This document shows, piece by piece, positions 1 to 8,854 of a DNA stretch of 64,000 nucleotides. The position numbers and the translations under genes are program-made. Numbering within the stretch: position 1 is the stretch's first letter; the number at the start of each line of letters is the position of its first letter. The stretch spans positions 14,204,121-14,268,120 of the forward strand of contig NC_084817.1 of NCBI RefSeq assembly GCF_963583255.1, given 5' to 3'. The notes beneath the pieces are model-generated. The model was given only the letters and a program-made list of their open reading frames with translations. It was not told where the DNA came from and ran no database searches. The DNA is from Pyrus communis (Eukaryota > Streptophyta > Magnoliopsida > Rosales > Rosaceae).

Positions 1-446
1 GAAAGCATGTGAAAGCTAGAATTGCATGTGTGTGCATGTGAAATCTGCCAAGATGCATGTGGCTGCAAGGTGTGGTTAATGATGATGAATGCATGTGAAA
101 GGAAGTGGATTTTCTGATGGGAACTCATGGCACAAAGGGGAATGAATGTGTGATGGTGTGATTGAATGATTAAAGTGCATGTGGGTGGAAATGCATGTGC
201 AATGGCTGATTGTGGTGCAATTGATTAGGAATCCTTCAATTTCGTCCATTCCTTTTGCTCCAAACATAAGCTATCCATTCCAAGTCCAATTTTGCTCCAA
301 AATGCTCCAAAATGCATCTTTTTGCTTCCTTAGCCATATGAACCTAAAAACACACGAAAATGGCTTAAACGACTAAAACAACTATGAATTAACAATATAA
401 ATGCACGAAAACAAGCTAAGTAAGTCGCCTAAATATGCTTCTATCA
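1..446 (-). repeat. 3' LTR of element A (partial, U3 side)
   Basis: Reverse-oriented LTR whose U3 terminus reads CTTCTATCA at 438-446, immediately followed by the reverse complement of the PPT. It matches 6245-6690 base for base wherever compared. It contains CATGCA/TGCATG hexamers typical of this LTR family. Short ORFs here are not credible genes. Confidence 0.9.
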
Positions 447-461
447 AATTCCCCCACACTT
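447..461 (-). other. Polypurine tract of element A
   Basis: On the minus strand this reads AAGTGTGGGGGAATT directly before the LTR terminus, the expected plus-strand primer site of an LTR retrotransposon. The same motif precedes the 3' LTRs of element H and of the intact Athila element. Confidence 0.85.
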
Positions 462-2240
462 AGCTTTTGCTAGTCCTCGAGCAAAACAAAACAAAAGAAA
501 CCGAAAACAAAACAAAACGAACAAAACACAACCTATACCTTCCAACAATCGTCTCAGGGATTTCCAATGCACATGACAAGTTAAAAATCATTATTCCCAC
601 AGATTTTAGCCATCTTTACACTTAAGTACATTCTTAATCATAGTCACCACATACTATTTCACAATTAAGCATTTAAAACCATGTTTTGAATGTAGTAACA
701 TGCCTTAGAGAATTTGCTCAAATCCTTACAAGAATGCACTCTATTTTCACACAGATTTTCTGACTACACACCCTACACTAGTTATATGTGAGAAGATTGA
801 TGTAAATATGAATTCTAACACTCACATATGTTATATCAAAGAAAGCATTTTCTGGATTTACGATAATGACATGAATATGATCTCATGAATGGAATGCTAC
901 TACTTAGAATGAGAACCAGTGATTCCATAAGCTCATATCAATTCCAAAGTCCACATATTGAATACATAACATCAAGATAGAAGTTGAGGGTTGTAACGGG
1001 GCTAAGGGTAATGGTTTAACAAAGAAAGGTAAAGTAAAACAAAGGTTCTTAAAGTAATAGGAAGCGAAGTATTGAAATTGACACTTAAACTCACTTTTAA
1101 TGGCAGAAATCAACTTTTAAACACAAGGGAAGATTCATGCAACAACTAGGGTCAAATTCACTCTTTTGGACCCTTCCTTCAATAACCAATGCTTGTGATA
1201 TCATTCTCACTTATTTTTCAACTCTTTTTTTTTTTTTTTTTTTTCTTTATTTCATTCTTTTGCCGTGCCCTATTATCTTCCCCCACACTTATTTTCTGCA
1301 GTATATTGATCAAAAGGAGTTCATTCTAAGTCATGCTTCACTATCCTTTAAGAACAAGGGGTTAACAAAGAAAATAAGCTTGAAAAGGCTCAAAAGGGGT
1401 AATCCTACAATACATGTGAAAAGGGATAGGCTTTTTGGCTTTGGCTTGACTAACAACTTCATCTTACTGTATGTTATGCAATCAATATCATGCTTTGAAT
1501 GAAACGGATATAAGTTCTAGCATTTAGTTCTATAATGATACAATTGCATTCTAAGTAGCAACCAAGCAAGGAATAATGAGATCATACAACAACTTTAGAA
1601 AACAAAGAATCACAGAAAATAACTCTCCAAAGAAGGTAATGGCTCGAGTCTCACAGGGTTGTAGCGTTTGTTTGAGTTCCTTCCTTCAAGCATGTTACAA
1701 AAAGGAATTTTTCTTTTATGATTGCATGTGAAGTCATACATTATAACCATAACCAAGCATATACCAAGAGTAAATCAAACTTTTCTCTATGTTAATAACT
1801 CTTTTTAACCGCCATGTAATTATAAACCAAATCCTTATCATTGTGTTGGAAGGTACCCTAAGACACAAACACAAAAAAACAACTCAAAATACTCTTTTTA
1901 GGCTTTTCAAAACATTTTTTTCAAATTTTTATGTGATTTTCGGAGTTATAAAACAAAACACACTAAAACACTCTAAAACAATTTAAAAACACCTTAAAAC
2001 AGCAAGGAACAACATTTGAAGTTATGGGTGATAAAATCCCACGAATTTGCATTAACAACATTAGTTACCCCCCCACACTTAAATCAAACATTGTCCTCAA
2101 TGTTTTAAGCATAGATTCACACAAATCATAAGTAAACACACAAAAAACAACTAAACATACTAAACATGGCAGAATGTAATTAACAAAGAGAAGAGTTTAG
2201 GGACGCAAATCTGGTTATGGAGTGTAAATTCCCTCTTCTC
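462..2240 (-). other. Non-coding 3' internal region of element A with two extra PPT-like motifs
   Basis: About 1.8 kb with no credible coding frame. It is AT-rich, with a T run near 1227-1243, and is related to 30400-32186 of element H and 52380-54243 of the intact element. Two further copies of the GTGTGGGGG core occur in reverse complement at 1277-1290 and 2068-2080. The motif near 2068 is followed on the minus strand by a short block shared with both other elements. Confidence 0.75.
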
Positions 2241-2244
2241 CTTG

Positions 2245-3371
2245 GTGATTGCATTGAGGCATTGATCTTGGTGATTCCACAGGCATACTCTTGAACTGGG
2301 CTGCAAGATTCTTTTGGTCTCCGCCACTTGTTGATTTTCCTTTGTGCTACTGGGCTGGAGGATTCTTTTGGTCTTCCCCGAAGGTCTGAGCATACCCCTT
2401 TGGTCTGTTTCTTTGTTCAATCTTTCCAATTCGTATTGAAAAGGGTTGGAGGATAACTCAGCCTATGTTTGTCTCCACATGCTTCAATGTATCATTTTCA
2501 CTTGCCTTACTCGCTTCTCTTTGCAGAAGTGGTCCCTTCTCCGGAAGTGTATCAACCGTTGAAGATGACTACTCGAGAGCAACGCTAGGTAAGCAATCAG
2601 GAATAGATTCCAGGCAGTTGGCTCCAGATCGGAAGACTAACTCCAAGTGCCGGCTGATTGCTTCTTTTACTTTGCCATGCGAGTAAGAACAAGGACAAAG
2701 AAAAAGACAGGGAAAGAGCATGATATGAGATACTTTTGCTTTTGACCTTGATGATATGAGATACCTTTGCTTTTGAAGAAGCGGTGAATGAATCAGCACA
2801 CTTCAATCCGCCGTTTCCTCCTGGGTCATATGTACTCCAGGCATCTGGTATCATCTTTGGGGAAGAAGAAAGAATTGAGTATTTCGAAAGGCTTTGCTGG
2901 GAGTGCGCTCTCAGAGGTGAGGGAGAGTTGGGCATTTTCTTCAGGTCTGCCTTGCCACAAAAGACGAAGGTCGACATATATAGAGATAATATCAAGTGGT
3001 GGTACTGTTCTTTTACCCTTGTCGACAAATGTCTCTTCGATATCAGAACGACGCCTCTTCGATTTCTGAGCAGGCGCCCCTTCGATTTCTGAACGACGCC
3101 CCTTTGCTTTCTGAACGACACGTAGTAGTGCGGATGCGGCTCCTTTTGACAAAGCTGCACGCGTTTTCTGAAAAGAAGAGAAAGCGTCGCCGAATTTTGC
3201 GCTTGTCGGCTAAAGATGTGTAGTTGCGATGATGGCCTCCACGTGTTGTCTGAAAAGAAGAAATCTTTTGACAAAGTTGAACGCGTCTTCTGAAAAGCAG
3301 AGAAAGCGTCGCCTAAATTACGCCGGAAATTCCGGCTTTTTGAATTGGTGGACGCGTCGCCTTGGCTTTTT
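2245..3371 (+). promoter_or_regulatory. Upstream region of the antisense gene, copy 1
   Basis: This region lies 5' of the antisense gene and is shared with the other two copies. From about 3045 to 3120 there are three or four tandem units built on CGATTTCTGAACGACGCC. A roughly 57-nt direct repeat occurs at 3144-3200 and 3266-3322, each copy holding ACGCGT, TTCTGAAAAG and AAAGCGTCGCC. A CACGTG G-box lies near 3240 and a further ACGCGT near 3352. Such CGCG and G-box elements are known plant transcription-factor sites; use as a promoter is inferred. Confidence 0.55.
2784..3092 (+). CDS. Possible upstream reading frame, hypothetical
   Basis: A 102-residue frame upstream of the antisense gene. 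The central part (IIFGEEERIEYFERLCWECA) is nearly the same in the second copy at 18051-18296, with only scattered amino-acid changes. Element H contains the related DNA on its minus strand around 29640-29875, but I see the frame interrupted there. It may be a fragment of the captured gene or simply conserved DNA. No family is recognised. Confidence 0.2.
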   Translation: MNESAHFNPPFPPGSYVLQASGIIFGEEERIEYFERLCWECALRGEGELGIFFRSALPQKTKVDIYRDNIKWWYCSFTLVDKCLFDIRTTPLRFLSRRPFDF

Positions 3372-3378
3372 TATTGAG
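3372..3378 (+). promoter_or_regulatory. Degenerate TATA-like box of antisense gene copy 1
   Basis: TATTGAG about 114 nt before the ATG. The two other copies have TATAGAG at the same place in the same context (GGCTTTTTATAGAG), so this copy has one substitution in the box. Confidence 0.45.
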
Positions 3379-3485
3379 CTATCGATCACCACAACAAACA
3401 CACTCTGAAGATTTCCCATTCTTGAAAATCGACTCCGGGCCTTTGAAATTTAACTCCATCCCTTCTCTTTGAACACTTTTGAAAA

Positions 3486-4277
3486 ATGGCAAACTCATCG
3501 AACCTTAGCTTGGAATTGAGCCTTAGCAGTGATACGGGCGCGCCGCGTCAAGGTAACGTGTGGCGCCCTTCTTTCTTATCGTCTAACGGTCTTCTTATAG
3601 GTGAAGACTCCGTGATGCAGGACGCCACAACAGCTACAATAGTAGCTAGGAACCTCCTCACTCCAAAAGATAGTAGGCTGCTGTCAGGACGGTCCGATGA
3701 GTTGGCCGTTCAAGAGTCCCTCGCACTTAGTGTTCAGTGTGCGAGTTCTGTGTCCAACATGGGCCAACGCCTGCTTGCCCGCTCCCGTCAGGTGGAATCA
3801 TTGATGGCAGAGGTGGAAAGTCTTAAGCAGGAGATCCAGCAGCTTAAGTACGAGAATAGAAGTTTGCATGTGCTTGCCAACAACTATTCGACGGGCATGA
3901 AGAGGAAGCTTGATGAGCTGCAAGAGTCTGAAGGTCGGATTCACAGTGACCGTCAAAGGTTTTCTTCTTTCCTCCAGAGGCACCTTTTTCCTGGCTCATC
4001 CAGCGCTTGGCCAAGTATTGAGGCCTGGAATGCTCTAGCTCCGATGCCTCCCGCTCCGATGCCTTCCGCTCCGATGCCTTCCGCTCCGATGCCTTCCGCT
4101 ACTATGCCTTCCGCTCCGATGCCTTCCGCTCCGATGCCTTCCGCTCCGATGCCTTCCACTTCGATGCCTTCCGCTACTATGCCTTCCGCTCCGATGCCTT
4201 CCGCTTCGATGCCTTCCGCTACTATGCCTTCCGCTCCGACGCCTTGTAGTGGGGCTTCACGTAAACAACCTTTGTGA
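3486..4277 (+). CDS. Antisense accessory protein of non-autonomous Athila-like element, copy 1
   Basis: A 263-residue protein encoded opposite to the transcription direction of element A. Residues 6-13 read NLSLELSL, an LxLxL pattern like the EAR repression motif that binds TOPLESS-type corepressors. Residues about 100-165 are rich in E, K, L and Q ([18 protein letters not shown]), predicting a coiled coil, followed by a basic and aromatic segment ending FLQRHLFP. The C-terminus is a pentapeptide array (APMPS-like, 14 units) and the tail ends SRKQPL. ATG and frame are shared by all three copies, which argues for a real gene. No catalytic domain is recognised. Accessory antisense ORFs are known in some plant gypsy elements (for example Grande). 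A role as transcriptional co-regulator or silencing modulator is inference. Confidence 0.72.
   Translation: MANSSNLSLELSLSSDTGAPRQGNVWRPSFLSSNGLLIGEDSVMQDATTATIVARNLLTPKDSRLLSGRSDELAVQESLALSVQCASSVSNMGQRLLARSRQVESLMAEVESLKQEIQQLKYENRSLHVLANNYSTGMKRKLDELQESEGRIHSDRQRFSSFLQRHLFPGSSSAWPSIEAWNALAPMPPAPMPSAPMPSAPMPSATMPSAPMPSAPMPSAPMPSTSMPSATMPSAPMPSASMPSATMPSAPTPCSGASRKQPL
4038..4247 (+). repeat. 15-bp coding minisatellite (APMPS pentapeptide)
   Basis: Fourteen in-frame 15-bp units based on GCTCCGATGCCTTCC, with variants giving [15 protein letters not shown] and TSMPS. The equivalent array has about 3 units in the copy at 18786-19433 and about 5 in the copy at 28460-29131, so the number varies without breaking the frame. 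Confidence 0.9.
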
Positions 4278-4347
4278 AGCTCCATCTTTCTCCATGTTTA
4301 GTATTTTCTTTAATAAATGAAATTTTTTTTTTTTTTTTTTTTTTTTT
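4278..4347 (+). other. 3' flank of antisense gene with AATAAA and T tract
   Basis: Downstream of the stop is AATAAA near 4313, a possible poly(A) signal for the antisense transcript. A 25-nt T run follows at 4323-4347. The T run is on the coding strand, so it is not a retro-copied poly(A) tail of this gene; in element H the same place holds a 53-nt A run on the opposite strand. Confidence 0.5.
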
Positions 4348-4354
4348 CAGTGCA

Positions 4355-4412
4355 TTGGGTTGCCTCCCAAGTAGCGCTTTCTTTTACGTCTTGCAGCCGG
4401 ACGAAGAACCCA
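4355..4412 (-). other. Conserved post-pol motif
   Basis: On the minus strand this reads CGTCCGGCTGCAAGACG, then an AGCGCT core, then TTGGGAGGCAACCCAA, a small hairpin (TTGGG/CCCAA). The same block follows the pol stop codon in the intact element (52318-52368) and lies at 41190-41247 in element J. It marks where the pol end used to be. Confidence 0.7.
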
Positions 4413-4418
4413 ATCACT

Positions 4419-4458
4419 CCAGGATATGTTCACGAATCGGATGAGAACTCCGAGTCAT
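4419..4458 (-). pseudogene. gag start stub (13 codons) of element A
   Basis: Starting at the minus-strand ATG at 4458 the first codons (MTRSSHPIREHIL) match the start of the intact gag-pol at 46769. After about 40 nt the sequence jumps to the post-pol motif, so about 5.5 kb of gag-pol was deleted while both ends of the coding region were kept. Confidence 0.8.
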
Positions 4459-4553
4459 AAACTAGTACCTAAAACAAGAAACAAAACAAGATTAAGAATC
4501 TGGAATAAAAACAAACAAAAATAAAACAATCCAAGGGATTAGCAAATTTTCTA

Positions 4554-4572
4554 ATCCCCGGCAACGGCGCCA
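4554..4572 (-). other. Primer-binding site, tRNA-Asp type
   Basis: The minus strand reads TGGCGCCGTTGCCGGGGAT, complementary to the 3' end of plant tRNA-Asp(GUC) including CCA. It lies five bases inside the 5' LTR. All PBS-bearing elements in this window use the same site. Confidence 0.88.
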
Positions 4573-4577
4573 AAATT

Positions 4578-6690
4578 TGATGCGTGATTTACTTGACACT
4601 CAAATTAAACCCTCGTTTGACAATTGTAGTAGAATGGATAAGTGAGGGATCGTTCTAGACCGGGGATTAGGAGGGCTTGCAAATCTCTTGGAAACTGACT
4701 CAAAAACGTAAAAACAACAATATGAAACACTATACTAGACTCAAAGAATGCAAAGCTAAACTTTAAAACACTAAGACAAACCAAAAGACTCAAAACAACA
4801 CAAACACACTCAAATCTGCCTAAAAACCACTTTCTGGGCAGATTTGAGCACAAACACAAATTTGGACGAAATTAAGTAATAGCTTGACTCAAGAACGTAA
4901 AAACACAATATAAAACACTAAACTAACTCAAAGAATGTAAAACTAAACACTTAAAACATTAAAACAAACCAAAAGACTCAAACATCACCCAAAACACTCA
5001 AAACTGCCTTAAAATCACTTTCTGGGCAGTTTTGAGCACTTTGGTGAATTTGGACGAAATTATGTAACAAAATGAATCAAAACACTTATAAACATAAACT
5101 AAAACACTTTCTACTAAATTGGACAATAAAGTAAAGGGGGATTGAGTTTTATACGAAATTAAATAAAATGTACAGATTCGAATTAAGACAGATAGTATAT
5201 ATGAATGTGATGAAATGGAATGAATGGATGGATGCTAGCCAAGGGGTTCATCTCCATACATGTTATACTTGCATAATAAATGATTTCCAATTGCATTTCA
5301 ATAAACCATGAATTCTCAACACCCCAAGTTAACCGTGATGCACTAATTAACCTTCAAATCTTCCTAACGTTATTGAATTGGATGATGCATGCGACAATTC
5401 AAAACATTCCCCACAAGTCCTCAACATGAATGCATAGAAGAGGTACAAGCAAGAATCATTACGCTCTATGAAAATTATAAGTGTTGACGAGGCATTCGTT
5501 ACTATGAATGCATGAAACTCTTGCCAAGAATTCGTTTAACGCGATTGTTTATAAGCAACCTCCACTACTTATGAATATAAGTTCGTAACTATTAGGTGAA
5601 ACTCACTTATATTCTAGCGTCATATTCATGCATGAAAATTAAGCGTGCACTCTCAATAAACATACATAAATAAGTTATCAATAAAACGGTTAAACAAATT
5701 GAATCACAACTTATGAAACGCAATTAGAAGTAATCAAATCAAAATGCAAGCATAAACATATATTCGAATCACCCCCCAACCAAGGGGGAGTTTAGTTCCT
5801 CATGGTACAAAACAAAGAGAATCAAAGAAACACCTAAACATTCCAACAACTCAAACTTGAATTGTATGAACGTTTAGGCCCTCTTATCATCCATTCCTCA
5901 TTCGTACAAAACAAAGAGCATTGAAATTAAACATTGAAATCAAAGAAACACCTAAACATTCCAACAACTCAAACTTGAATTGTATGAACGTTTAGGCACT
6001 CTTCTCTTCCTCTTCGTTGTAGCACAAGGTCTAAGGATAGTTTGATGGTGTAAATGGTTTGGGGAGTGGTGGAGGAATGGAAGGATGGTGTTTGGATTGT
6101 AAGGGAGAGCACAGCAAGGGTGTTTGATGTCTACATTCTGAAATGGAAGAGTTTGTGACTGAAATTGTCTATGAATGAGTGTGAATGAGAATGAATGCAA
6201 TGGATGCTTATTTATAGATGAAATGGGGGGAACATGACAGCTAGGAAAGCATGTGAAAGCTAGAATTGCATGTGTGTGCATGTGAAATCTGCCAAGATGC
6301 ATGTGGCTGCAAGGTGTGGTTAATGATGATGAATGCATGTGAAAGGAAGTGGATTTTCTGATGGGAACTCATGGCACAAAGGGGAATGAATGTGTGATGG
6401 TGTGATTGAATGATTAAAGTGCATGTGGGTGGAAATGCATGTGCAATGGCTGATTGTGGTGCAATTGATTAGGAATCCTTCAATTTCGTCCATTCCTTTT
6501 GCTCCAAACATAAGCTATCCATTCCAAGTCCAATTTTGCTCCAAAATGCTCCAAAATGCATCTTTTTGCTTCCTTAGCCATATGAACCTAAAAACACACG
6601 AAAATGGCTTAAACGACTAAAACAACTATGAATTAACAATATAAATGCACGAAAACAAGCTAAGTAAGTCGCCTAAATATGCTTCTATCA
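4578..6690 (-). repeat. 5' LTR of element A
   Basis: A 2113-nt LTR with termini TGATGCG at 4578 and CTTCTATCA at 6690 (reverse orientation). It carries a TATA-type promoter on the minus strand near 6210, two copies of the CCTAAAC...GTTTAGG leader hairpin (about 5840-6000), and two copies of the CTCAAA-CTGCC hairpin (about 4810-5040). U3 (about 6240-6690) contains many TGCATG motifs. Confidence 0.9.
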
Positions 6691-6806
6691 TGAATGTGAA
6701 CTCTTTGTTCTTCATTTTCATTCCTTTGGTCTTCAATTTCGTCTATCTACTTGGCTTTAAGCATATGCAATCCATTCCAATCTCTAATTTGCTCCAAAAG
6801 GCTCCG
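6691..6806 (-). repeat. LTR fragment, near-U3 end
   Basis: Resembles the minus-oriented U3-proximal LTR segment (TTCAATTTCGTC, TCCATTCCAATC, TTTGCTCC) but lacks the terminal hundred bases. It is probably part of the sequence into which element A inserted. It joins abruptly to a plus-oriented LTR piece. Confidence 0.6.
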
Positions 6807-7557
6807 AACTCACATGCACATTCATCCACCTTTCTCCCTAAAACCGTGCACATGCAAACACATTCACCCACATGCATTTCCACCCACATGCTATCCCATT
6901 TCAGATTGTCATTTCCCCTTTAATCAACACATGCATCTCCATAATCAATCAAAAACACCCATGCCGTGGCTCCTCTCCCATTTCCAGATTTCCCCTTTGC
7001 ATTTCCCCTTCATAAATCAGCCACATGCATTTTAATCATTCAATCACACCAACACACATTCAATCTCCAACCTTTGCCGTGCATTACTCATCAGATTTCC
7101 AACATTTCACATGCATTCCATCTTTTAATATTAATCACATGCACATTCACCTTGCATTTGCAGAAAATCCACTTCATAACACATGCATCTTGGCAGATTT
7201 CACATGCACTCATGCACATTCACCTTAATCATTCACATAGCTTTAATTCACATGCAAACACATTGCATTACCATTCACCACCAGAAAATCACCATCATTG
7301 CCGTGAGTTTCATACACTTTCCAGCCATTCCACATGCCATTGTCATTCCACTTCATTTCACCTTGCATTTTCAGATTATTCCTTCATCATTGCACCACAC
7401 ATTCATTGCACATGCTTTCACATTCAACATTCTAGAAATCCTCTCAAAATCGTGCATTCCCTTTCATTTCTGTCAACACACATGCAATTCCAGATTTCAC
7501 ATGCACACACAAACATTAGCACATGCAACCTAGCTGTCATGTTCCCCCCATTTCACC

Positions 7558-7564
7558 TATAAAT
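7558..7564 (+). promoter_or_regulatory. LTR TATA box
   Basis: TATAAAT in CACCTATAAATACTC, followed about 290 nt later by the leader hairpin. Equivalent boxes lie at 25784-25790 and 33442-33448 (element H LTRs), 35415-35421 (inverted LTR, minus strand) and 42209-42215. Confidence 0.65.
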
Positions 7565-7845
7565 ACTCATTCATTCATTCTCATTCATTCACAATTCATT
7601 TCACAACAGAAATTGGTCCCTTGGGGCCGTGCCCTTCACAAAGTCCATCCATTCCATTCATAAATCCTTCCACATTTCAGAATGTAGACATCAAAACTCT
7701 TTTGTGCCGTGCCCTCCTTTAGAATCCAAACACCATCCTTCCATATTCCACCACTCCTCTTTCATTCCTCCACCACTCCCCAAACCATTCACACCATCAA
7801 ACTATCCCTAGACCTTGTGCTACAACGAAGAGGAAGAGAAGAGTG

Positions 7846-7891
7846 CCTAAACGTTCATACAATTCAAGTTTGAGTTGTTGGAATGTTTAGG
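7846..7891 (+). repeat. 46-nt leader hairpin, first copy
   Basis: Imperfect palindrome beginning CCTAAACGTTC and ending GAATGTTTAGG. It pairs as 7 bp, a G-U, 3 bp, a 2x2 internal loop, 4 bp, a U-G and 4 bp. The second copy is at 7964-8009. Most LTRs here have two copies about 118 nt apart; some have one. Confidence 0.7.
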
Positions 7892-8051
7892 TGTTTCTTT
7901 GATTTCAATGTTTAATTTCAATGCTCTTTGTTTTGTACGAATGAGGAATGGAAGATAAGAGGGCCTAAACGTTCATACAATTCAAGGTTGAGTTGTTGGA
8001 ATGTTTAGGTGTTTCTTTGATTCTCTTTGTTTTGTACCATGAGGAACTAAA

Positions 8052-8069
8052 CCCCCCTTGGTTAGGGGG
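8052..8069 (+). repeat. C-run/G-run hairpin in LTR
   Basis: CCCCCC then TTGGTTA then GGGGG just upstream of the conserved GATTCGAA. It is present in nearly every LTR in the window, including the autonomous one (near 45620), with variable run length but matching arms. Confidence 0.6.
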
Positions 8070-8814
8070 TGATTCGAATATATGTTTATGCTTGCATTTT
8101 GATTTGAATACTTCTAATTGCGTTTCATAAGTTGTGGATTCAATTTGTTTAACCGTTTGATTGATAACTTATTTATGTATGTTTATTGAGAATGCGCGCT
8201 TAATTTTCATGCATGAATATGACGCTAGAATATAGGTAAGTTTCACCTAATCGTTATGAACTTATATTCACAAGTAGTGGAGGTTGCTTATAATCAATCG
8301 CGTTAAACAAATTCTTGGCATAAGTTTCATGCAATCCATAGTAACGAATGCCTCGTCAACACTTATAATTTTCATAGAGCGTAATGATTCTTGCTTGTAT
8401 CTCTTCTATGCATTCATGTTGAGGACTTGTGGGGAATGTTTTGAATTGTTGTATGCGCTAACCCATCCAATTCAATAATGTTAGGAAGATTTGAAGGTTA
8501 ATTAGTGCATCACGGTTAACCCGGGGTGTTGAGTTTCATGGTTTATTGAAATGCAATTGGAAATCATTTTATTATGCAAGTATAACATGTATGGAGATGA
8601 ACCCCTTAGCCATTCTATCATCCATTCATTCCATTCCATCAAATTCGTTTTACAATCTGTTTAGTTTATTAACTTGTTTTGTTATTTCAATTCTCGTCAA
8701 TTTAAAACCCCCCTTTACTTTCTTGTTCTTTAGTGTTTAGAATTTGTTTAGTTTATGTTTTAAAGTGTTTTGATTCAATTTTATTTCCCAATTTCGTCCA
8801 AATTCACCAAAGTG

Positions 8815-8854
8815 CTCAAAACTGCCCAGAAAGTGATTTTAAGGCAGTTTTGAG
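8815..8854 (+). repeat. CTCAAAACTGCC stem-loop in LTR 3' part
   Basis: Arms CTCAAAACTGCC (8815-8826) and GGCAGTTTTGAG (8843-8854) are perfectly complementary over 12 bp. A second copy at 9003-9042 has CTCAAATCTGCC with GGCAGATTTGAG, a compensated base-pair change. Confidence 0.75.

Larger units (their letters stand above)
1..6690 (-). mobile_element. Non-autonomous Athila-like LTR element A (3' LTR cut by window edge)
   Basis: Read on the minus strand the order is 5' LTR (6690-4578), tRNA-Asp PBS, a 13-codon gag stub, the conserved post-pol motif, an oppositely oriented gene (3486-4277), a non-coding 3' part, PPT, and 3' LTR (446 to beyond position 1). The two LTRs correspond at a constant offset of 6244 and look identical over the 446 nt available, so the insertion is recent. 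Almost the whole gag-pol is missing, so the element could move only with proteins supplied in trans. Its left TSD lies outside the window; the right flank starts at 6691. Confidence 0.88.

Noticed and set aside
2597..3274. A 225-residue minus-strand ORF (and the plus-strand ORF at 29465-30037 in element H)
   Set aside because: It overlaps the promoter-like region of the antisense gene; the frame and ends differ among copies, so it looks like a shadow of conserved DNA.
6966..7562. A 198-residue His/Ser/Thr-rich ORF and similar short ORFs in LTRs
   Set aside because: They arise from CATGCA-rich, stop-poor U3 sequence, change frame between LTR copies and carry no known domain.
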